Assembly (NCBI GenBank): GCA_963281155.1
Contig: CAUJLY010000003.1
Location: 1,860,001-1,924,000 of the forward strand
Length of the DNA: 64,000 bases
Direction of reading: 5' to 3'
DNA from: Rhabditophanes sp. KR3021
Taxonomy: Eukaryota; Nematoda; Chromadorea; Rhabditida; Alloionematidae
Shown here: positions 57,596 to 64,000 of the stretch, piece after piece
Layout of the letters: each line of letters begins with the position of its first letter
Position numbering within the stretch: the stretch's first letter is position 1
The notes under the pieces: model-generated
Seen by the model: only the letters and a program-made list of their open reading frames with translations
The model's database searches: none
What the model was told of the DNA's origin: nothing
Made by a program: the position numbers and the translations under genes

Positions 57596-60049
57596 CTTTC
57601 CTTTTTTATTATTTTGTTAGTATTGGTATGGAAATGAATTGCCTTGGACTGGCAAACAAAAATAATCGGATGTAATAAGTTTAATTAGAAAGTGTGAAGC
57701 TTTTCTTCTATTTCGGAGATATATTGTGTTGTAGTTGAGTTTAATATCTGTGGTTTAAGGAAGTCTGGAAATAAATTGTACAGATATTACAAAAGTTAGA
57801 ATGTGGAAATATAAAATATTATAGAAAAACCCTTTAGTCATAAATTCGTGTTTTAATTGGTCTGCACCTGTTTTTGTTAATGATATGCTGGTAAAGAATA
57901 ATTAACCAGTAAATGTAAACTGAATAAAAATATTTAGTTAATGATAAGGTAATGCGTATCTTCCAAATATAGTTTTCTCTACGATAAACAATTTGTTCCA
58001 CGTAATATTTCATAAATATAGTTGTAAAGGAAAGGAAGTGTGTGGTAAAAGTTTTAGTTGCTGTTTTAACAATGTTAACCTAAAGCAGTACTAGTGGTAG
58101 TGTGTATCGCCTCCTCAATGTCTTTATATTGCGAATAAAAGACGAAGGACAATCACTAATGCTATATAAAGAAAAAATATTAAATTGTAAAATTTTATTA
58201 AAAAATGACGAAATCTTAAAGATATCCGACCACAACTTTTGTTTAATTTTTTATTATCTACGCAAAGATGGAGGAATTATAAATGAGTGATGTTGGTAAG
58301 TTGACAGATATATTTATAACTGAGCATTGCTGATTTTGCCCGCGCGATAAATTAAATGTAATTGAGCATCTTAAAAAGTACAACGTTTTTATTAGCTCTG
58401 CAAACAATGTTACATGGTAAGAACGCGCAACAAGCCTGTATAATGTTTCAATTTTGATAGAGTGTTGTAAATAGAATAAGTGTTTGATATAAAAGTGTTA
58501 GAGTTGATCTAAGAAAGAGGGTAATATTTAATATTTATATTATATATATGCCAACTAATGGATTTCAGTAACTTGTTTTATAAGCTAACTTTTTCCGTCT
58601 ACAAATAATAATAGTCAAGAGCAATAATAATATCTCTTAACATAAATAATTAGAGTAGAAAGTTTCTTACAATGGGAAGCAATTTAAAATTTATTGGGAA
58701 GCAATTTAATGTTTATTAGGGCAAACTCGAAGAAGATGATCGCCCTAGCTTGAATGTTTAGTTTAAATAATAATAATGGACTGCTAGTAAGTAGTTTTAC
58801 TGTGCATAAGACACATGCGATAGAAAGACTCATAAACAAATGCCTTGATTAGATAGACCGTTAAGCAGATGTTGGTGTACGTCAATATGAAAAATTGTAA
58901 CAACGGACGTCAATTATTTCGTAAACACTTTTATTATCAGATTAAACTTTAACCAAAAAACATTTGCATCCATCATAAAAAGAACACGATTTATTGTTAT
59001 ATTTTTTGCTATACATTTAACAGTAATTTGTGCTATAATTTTTGGTGTACTTTTTGCTAAAATTGTTATTATATTTTTATTTATGGTGTAGTTTAATTGC
59101 AGTTTTTTGATTGCTAAATTAGTAGCATTGTGCGAAGGTGCATTGTTATTGAAGAAATGACTTACATTGAAAGATTCGCTGATAATCGTTTTTGTTCGGA
59201 TCGAGAAAATAATAACAATGGAATTTAACTTCAAAGGCTTCGACACTAGGGTCGAATTTTTTTGAATATATCCACTCGAAGTATATAACAAAAACTAAAA
59301 CAAATTAAATAGATCATGTTAAAGAAATATTATTATTTATAAACATTTAAAAATAAGTACACATTATATGTTATAAAACAATATATAGAAAAATGGTTCG
59401 TTAAAATCAAAATTAAAAAAGTGTGACGTATGCCCAAGCCTTTAAATACCTATTATCTTTTGCTCCTGTTGCAATAATAAGCTAGATTGGAGGTCGGCAG
59501 GTGTAAAATATATTTAAGTGGGAAGATTAAGAATGAAGATGCATTAATGCATAAAATCGAAATGTTTTCTCATAAAAAGTTCACATTAATAGGAGGCTAC
59601 AGAAGATATGATTATCAAGTATCAAAGAATCTCTTGACATTAATAAAATATATAGCCACTTAAAGGGTATGTACCAAGTTAAAGACATAAAAAATTGATG
59701 ATGGGATGAGGTAATAAAAAGAGTAAATACAAATGACATTTTGATAGAACTCAAAATTAAGATGGGACAACTCTTGGTGATGTTAAGACTAGTGCAAAAA
59801 ATAATTTAAATCTGTTTGTAAAAGTCGAATATGTTTGTGTGTTGTTGGGAAGGTAGACGTGCATGATAAAAAAGAAGGTGATGATACTAATTGATCATGA
59901 TAAGAAGATATGTATCAGTGGTATTCGTCGTCCCCGCCACTAAACTCAATTTATACATACGTAAATTAGGATTAGTTTTTGGTTGGTGTTTGTTAAAGAC
60001 AATATACAAATCAAATGTATCCGAACACACTACTAAAAGTTGGTGCTCA
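57596..60049. other. 2.5-kb AT-rich intergenic region
   Basis: No supported gene. A 22-bp imperfect tandem repeat lies at 58673-58716. A 125-codon minus-strand open frame (58914-59291) is Asn/Ile/Lys-rich with no family likeness, no ATG-linked signals or splice context. Otherwise I see AT-rich sequence only; the FRMD promoter should be at the left end. Confidence 0.45.
58673..58716. repeat. Two adjacent imperfect copies of a 22-bp unit
   Basis: TGGGAAGCAATTTAAAATTTAT followed directly by TGGGAAGCAATTTAATGTTT and AT; the copies differ at two positions. A simple local duplication. Confidence 0.8.
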
Positions 60050-62115
60050 TTATTCTTCAATTAGAGTGTTGTTCAAAGTATCTGTTCTAGCGTTGTCTCT
60101 TTCAGTTTGGATACTTCTGAGAAGGTTCCAAGAATGCGAAGGTGAAAGATGAGTATCAGATGAATGCATATACAAACGAGCTGCAAAATTCGAATCAAGG
60201 TCGTTGAATATTTCACTTAGCGATTTTATGTAGTTTTTTTGAACCTCGAAATTCAGGGTCTTCCATTTTGCGAATTCGATGTTCTAAAAATAAATTAAAT
60301 AAAAGTACACAAAATGGTATATTGAAAATCAAAAACACAGTCAGTATAATGAAATTCAAATATTTACCTTTTCATAAAACTCCTTGTCATAAGTTAACGA
60401 AAACAAGCCCATATTAAGAAGTGGAACAGGTAGCGAAGGAACACTCGAAGATCCAAGTGAAAAAGACCTTTTCCTAAGACTTATTTTCTGCATAACATTC
60501 CTAGCTTTATTGACGCCACTAATGGTATTGCTTTTACTGAATTTCAAGTAAATAACTTTAAACAATGCCTTGTCTTCTGATTTCATAGCAAATTCGTAAT
60601 TTGACAACAAAGCCCACGGAATAATGAGGGTTGGCTTGTTCTTTTGTGTTGATATTTGAACGTAATGTTCTTTGACTTCTGAAAACAAACAATAAAAATC
60701 AACTAAATTAAATGATATTGCGATTGCTTACCTAAATATGATGAATGGTTCAATTTTAACTTGTACACTCTATCAATCGGACAAGAAGCCAAAATCTTTG
60801 TGTCTGCCAGGTAAAGGGTGAGAGCAGGCGAGATACTACTGCTGTTCGCATCGTTTATATCGCCAAAAACCGAAGATGCGTTTTGATCACATGGCGTAGC
60901 AGGAACACTCATAGTTGATTCAACGATGATGTCTGTTTCAATGCTGGAGTTGCGTTGTCTTTTGTGCATCAGTTTTGCAAAGTTGCCCCGTGCTGAATTT
61001 TCTCTTAGGATTACGAACTCATTAGTTCCACAGCTTCCTAATGTCTTTGACAAATCCAGGGATTCTCCGGCTTTTGCTAAAGTCTCCAGTTCGTATCTTT
61101 TAACTTTATACATCCCAAACCGAACTTCATCCAGCAGCAGGTCATGTCTCGCCAGCTCCAAACACTTATCCCTTATTATCTTCAAGGAAACATTGTAACT
61201 TTCCACATTAAAATGAATAGGCTTGGCATTGTACAAATAAACAGTAACTGGCACCTTACATTCAGCTTCCCCGTGCCTCGAAATATCAACTAAAGCCAAC
61301 ATGGAGAAATCACTATCACCATACCTTTTTTCCATATCAAGAGCAGGTAATTCATACTCAATTTCATCTTTGTCAATAGCTATCTTTAATTCATAGAAAG
61401 TTACATCTTTCAATGGGGGAGTCATCTTATTTGCCGTATACAGATAACAACTCAGCCCAATGAGATCACTTATTTTGATATTTTTCTCACATTGAACAAT
61501 AAGAGACTGCTGTGGTTGAGAACTGTCAATAGATGGAATCAAAATGGTCACCTTGACATGGGAATTAGCAGAAGATTGGAAGGTAGCAAAATAATCAAAT
61601 TTGTTTGGAGTCAAGACGGCCTTTCGAGGTGTAATGTTGTCGAGGATCGATGAAAATAAGGAAGTTCCCTTAACCATATTATTCATAACTATGTTCTCAG
61701 GTTCATCCTCTGTTATTTGGTCGAGGACGCGTGGATGCTGCTCTGCTTTTTTATCCACCTTTTTCGTATTGAATTGTTTTTGAATTTCGGCTTGCATAGC
61801 AGGCATATTGGAGAGATGTATGAATGGGGATGCTCTATATCTTTCTTTTGTATCCATTGTGTATTCTTTGGGTTCATTACCGTCTTCTTCATCAGAATCT
61901 TTCGAGGATTTCCGAAATAGGTCAATTGGAAGCCTATGAGGCTTTTGGCGTCTATAAAGCAAAGAGTTAGAAAGTGTTTAAAGGTTAAATAAATAGTAAA
62001 AGTTTACTCACGCTTCTTCAGACCCAAAAACATAAAATGCATCGACGGGGTTGCAAACAAGATAAGCTAAATGGTTTAGGCGATCTAGTGATTCCTCGGG
62101 ACATTGAAAAGCCAT
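60050..62115 (-). CDS. sinh-1: SIN1/MAPKAP1, TOR complex 2 subunit
   Basis: Four minus-strand exons, 62012-62115, 60732-61951, 60368-60678 and 60050-60283, give 622 residues, all in phase. SIN1 recruits substrates such as AKT and SGK to TORC2. The short first exon (MAFQCPEESLDRLNHLAYLV) is the usual SIN1 N-terminus. The CRIM domain spans about 151-259 (KFDYFATFQSS, KVTILIPS, ISDLIGLSCYLYTANKMTPP, ELPALD, DFSMLALVDIS). A Ras-binding-like domain follows at about 267-355 (CKVPVTVYLYNAKPIHFNV onward), then a Ser-rich linker and a PH domain in exons 2-4 (about 405-560). The protein is about 100 residues longer than human SIN1. It is divergent from APEH, sharing a 522-bp upstream region. The symbol is the C. 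elegans name by analogy. Confidence 0.92.
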
Positions 62116-62637
62116 AGTTGGTGGGAATGTTTCGGTTAACACAGTCGTTTGATCCTTAATATGTCAATTATGTATACTTATTATTATATTTATATTTAGG
62201 AGCATTTAGATGCATTAGGGAGTCTCAGTAATTAACAACACTTATCTTATAAAGAGTTCCCTAGTCGGGCAAATGACGTTTTTCCAATTCGGGCCACCAA
62301 TTGCAAAAAAGACAAACCAACCTGATCTAATGTCTGACCGAATATTTTGCTTTGAAGCAAACTTTGCTCTATACCATCTATTTATAGATATCAAGAAATG
62401 AAATGATGGTCGGTACACACAATTAACTTACACACTCTTACGGGGAAATATACAAAACCCCAAAGTTAGGTGCTTTATTGGGAAGACGAACATTTTAATT
62501 TGCCTGTTCAAATTTGGTACAACTGTGAATCGTATAGAAATGTAGTGTGTAATTTATTTGTATCGAATAAATGTGAATTTACGCGAGAGTACTTTGTGAT
62601 ATAATGATTGTCAAATGCTTTTTCTTTTTAGGCGATA
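62116..62637. other. Divergent promoter region between SIN1 and APEH
   Basis: 522 bp between two divergent housekeeping genes. CTTTTTAG at 62625-62632 ends five bases before the APEH start and is a candidate trans-splice acceptor. No other site recognised. Confidence 0.5.
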
Positions 62638-64000
62638 ATGATGGACACACGTAAGGCTGCTCTGGCAATGGCTGAGAATTTAAAAAAGACTTATGCGGTG
62701 CTATCTAAAATTGCTATTCCAGTTAGTGCACGAATTCTCAAGCAAGATAAGGATGTAGTTGTAGAAGCTATATATTCAAGACGATCAGTCGAGATGAATG
62801 GATTTCTTAAGTTTGCGAAAACTATCTTTTTTAGTGAAGAGCATGGGAATAAGTGTATAAATGGAACAGAGCAAGAAAATGTGCCATCTGTTATTTATAG
62901 TCAAGACATGGGTACAAAAGCCACTATCTTTTCAAAAAAAGAAGGCGAGGAAAATAAATTTTGGGTCCAATTCTTTGACAATGTCGATGATTCCGAAATA
63001 GCAACTTATGAAGTTAGTGCTAGCAAGAAACATGGAAAAATACATCTTGGGCCAGAATTCGGTCATCCTCGTTTTTCTCCTTGTGGGAAGAAGCTTTTAT
63101 ATGGTGCTGAGAAGAGTGTAAAATCTGCTAAGTACTTTGATGCGAGTGTTGAATGGAATAGTGGGGAAAAACTTGAGGAATCGGGCGTCGGAACCAAATT
63201 CGTGTTATTGGATAACTTTGGGGAACAATTATTTGAAGTTTGCAGACCTATTTTGTGTATCTTGGATGTTGAGGATGGAAGTATTGAAGTTTTGGATAAG
63301 TTGATGGGTGAAGACGAAGAATGCTGTCCACTGTATTCGACATTCAGTCAAGATGGCAAATCTATCTTTTCCTTCCTTCTACCATCTGAAATGTTAAAGC
63401 ACGGGAGAATCTACTGCAACAATAGACCAGGAAAATTCATCCAATATGACATTGATAGCAAGACTGCAAAGGTTTTGGTCGATGATAAATGTATTGAAAG
63501 TATTATTAGCTCTGGAGATTCGAAGTTTGTCTACTATATGGTTAGAGATGGCCTTGGAGCACACAATCAGTGTTTAAAACTCTATGAAATTGAACTCGAA
63601 TCAGGCATTAAACGCTTAATTGTTGATCAAAAGAGTTTAGATGATGTCAGCAATGACACCCAATTTCCAGGTTTCTTTTCTCCAACTCCTGCCCGTAATC
63701 CATGGTCGAATGATGGAAAACATTTGCTGTTCACATGCCAATGGAAATGTACTCTCGACATCGTTAGTGTCAAAATTGAAACAGGCGAAGTCAGAAGATT
63801 GACGAATGTCGACGAAGTTAAAGGAAGTTGGAATTTGCTCGACTTTAGAAATGAGCTACTTATTGCCAGTGAAAGTCGTCCCAATAAGGCTCCTGTTTTG
63901 CATGCCGCGGTATTTCCGAAAGAAGGCCAACAAATTAAGTGGAAGTGTATTGAAAGTGAGAAGACGGAATCCGCAATTGCAAAACACAAGAACATCTTCG
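62638..64000 (+). CDS. dpf-5: Acylaminoacyl-peptidase (APEH), N-terminal part, runs off window
   Basis: One exon so far, 454 codons open to the end of the window without a stop. APEH is a cytosolic serine protease of the prolyl-oligopeptidase clan that removes N-acetylated amino acids from peptides. The visible portion is the N-terminal helix and most of the beta-propeller: SKKHGKIHLGPEFGHPRFSP, KKLLYGAEKSVKSAKYF, RPILCILDVEDGSIEVLD, GRIYCNNRPGKFIQYDIDSK, LTNVDEVKGSWNLLDF, all matching the animal family in order. The catalytic alpha/beta-hydrolase part with GxSxG should lie beyond position 64000. Two adjacent ATGs; the first was used. The symbol is by analogy to C. elegans. Confidence 0.93.
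   Translation, partial: MMDTRKAALAMAENLKKTYAVLSKIAIPVSARILKQDKDVVVEAIYSRRSVEMNGFLKFAKTIFFSEEHGNKCINGTEQENVPSVIYSQDMGTKATIFSKKEGEENKFWVQFFDNVDDSEIATYEVSASKKHGKIHLGPEFGHPRFSPCGKKLLYGAEKSVKSAKYFDASVEWNSGEKLEESGVGTKFVLLDNFGEQLFEVCRPILCILDVEDGSIEVLDKLMGEDEECCPLYSTFSQDGKSIFSFLLPSEMLKHGRIYCNNRPGKFIQYDIDSKTAKVLVDDKCIESIISSGDSKFVYYMVRDGLGAHNQCLKLYEIELESGIKRLIVDQKSLDDVSNDTQFPGFFSPTPARNPWSNDGKHLLFTCQWKCTLDIVSVKIETGEVRRLTNVDEVKGSWNLLDFRNELLIASESRPNKAPVLHAAVFPKEGQQIKWKCIESEKTESAIAKHKNIF

Noticed and set aside
58914..59291. 125-codon minus-strand open frame
   Set aside because: AT-rich Asn/Ile/Lys composition, no domain, no splice or start context beyond chance; expected occasionally in AT-rich DNA.
1..64000. 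Transposons, CRISPR arrays, rRNA, SL RNA or U snRNA genes
   Set aside because: I looked for transposase or reverse-transcriptase motifs, regular spacer arrays and known small-RNA sequences and saw none; only one tRNA was found.

Overview
The window reads as nuclear DNA of a nematode. It is AT-rich (roughly one third G+C by eye). Genes are split by very short GT-AG introns, mostly 40-125 bp, with a few larger ones of 0.5-1.2 kb. One gene encodes a complete cuticular collagen of the nematode type (N-terminal hydrophobic segment, RxxR-type cleavage site, interrupted Gly-X-Y blocks). Many start codons lie a few bases after a TTTTAG/TTTCAG-like acceptor, as expected for spliced-leader outrons. I could not place the species or clade.

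Layout, left to right: cyclin E-like (2323-3995, +); TRAP-alpha/SSR1 (4517-5618, +); a 3.1-kb AT-rich gap; a secreted cysteine-rich protein (8756-9498, +); a frameshifted Lys/Glu-rich secreted gene (9762-10302, +); tRNA-Glu(TTC) (10616-10687, +); FKBP12 with a possible mitochondrial presequence (11824-13290, -); S-adenosylmethionine decarboxylase with an upstream ORF (15521-16850, +); the two 3' exons of an unrecognised Thr/Asn-rich protein (17588-18080, -); a MAPKAPK2/3-type kinase (21119-22996, +); two unrecognised secreted or membrane proteins (23221-24283, -; 25150-25531, +); cuticle collagen (25839-26878, +); a divergent, frameshifted Wnt (27217-28333, -); a small unknown protein (28662-29118, -); NDUFA8 (29875-30526, +); two orphan 3' exons (30719-30970, -).

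After a gene desert of about 9.4 kb come a three-CUT-domain CUX homeobox gene (40338-43279, +), an ELOVL-type fatty-acid elongase (43678-44708, -), snRNP Sm-D3 (45767-46282, -), SNX13 (46678-50781, +) followed after 134 bp by ARB2A/FAM172A (50916-53193, +; a candidate operon), a 76-residue unknown (53855-54124, +), an FRMD3/5-type FERM protein with a C-terminal membrane anchor (54528-57595, -), the TORC2 subunit SIN1/MAPKAP1 (60050-62115, -), and the start of acylaminoacyl-peptidase APEH (62638-64000, +, running off the window).

There is no pathway cluster; this is an ordinary mixture of housekeeping, signalling and lineage-specific genes. The most notable points are a Wnt whose Porcupine-acylated serine is replaced by phenylalanine and whose reading frame carries a 1-nt shift; an FKBP12 reading frame that extends upstream into a mitochondrial-targeting-like leader; decayed gene fragments inside the introns of four different genes (FKBP, SNX13, ARB2A, FRMD); and a 3' splice-site preference of TAG far above AAG and CAG. 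All exon structures are inferred by eye from reading frames, splice signals and family similarity; no search was run.
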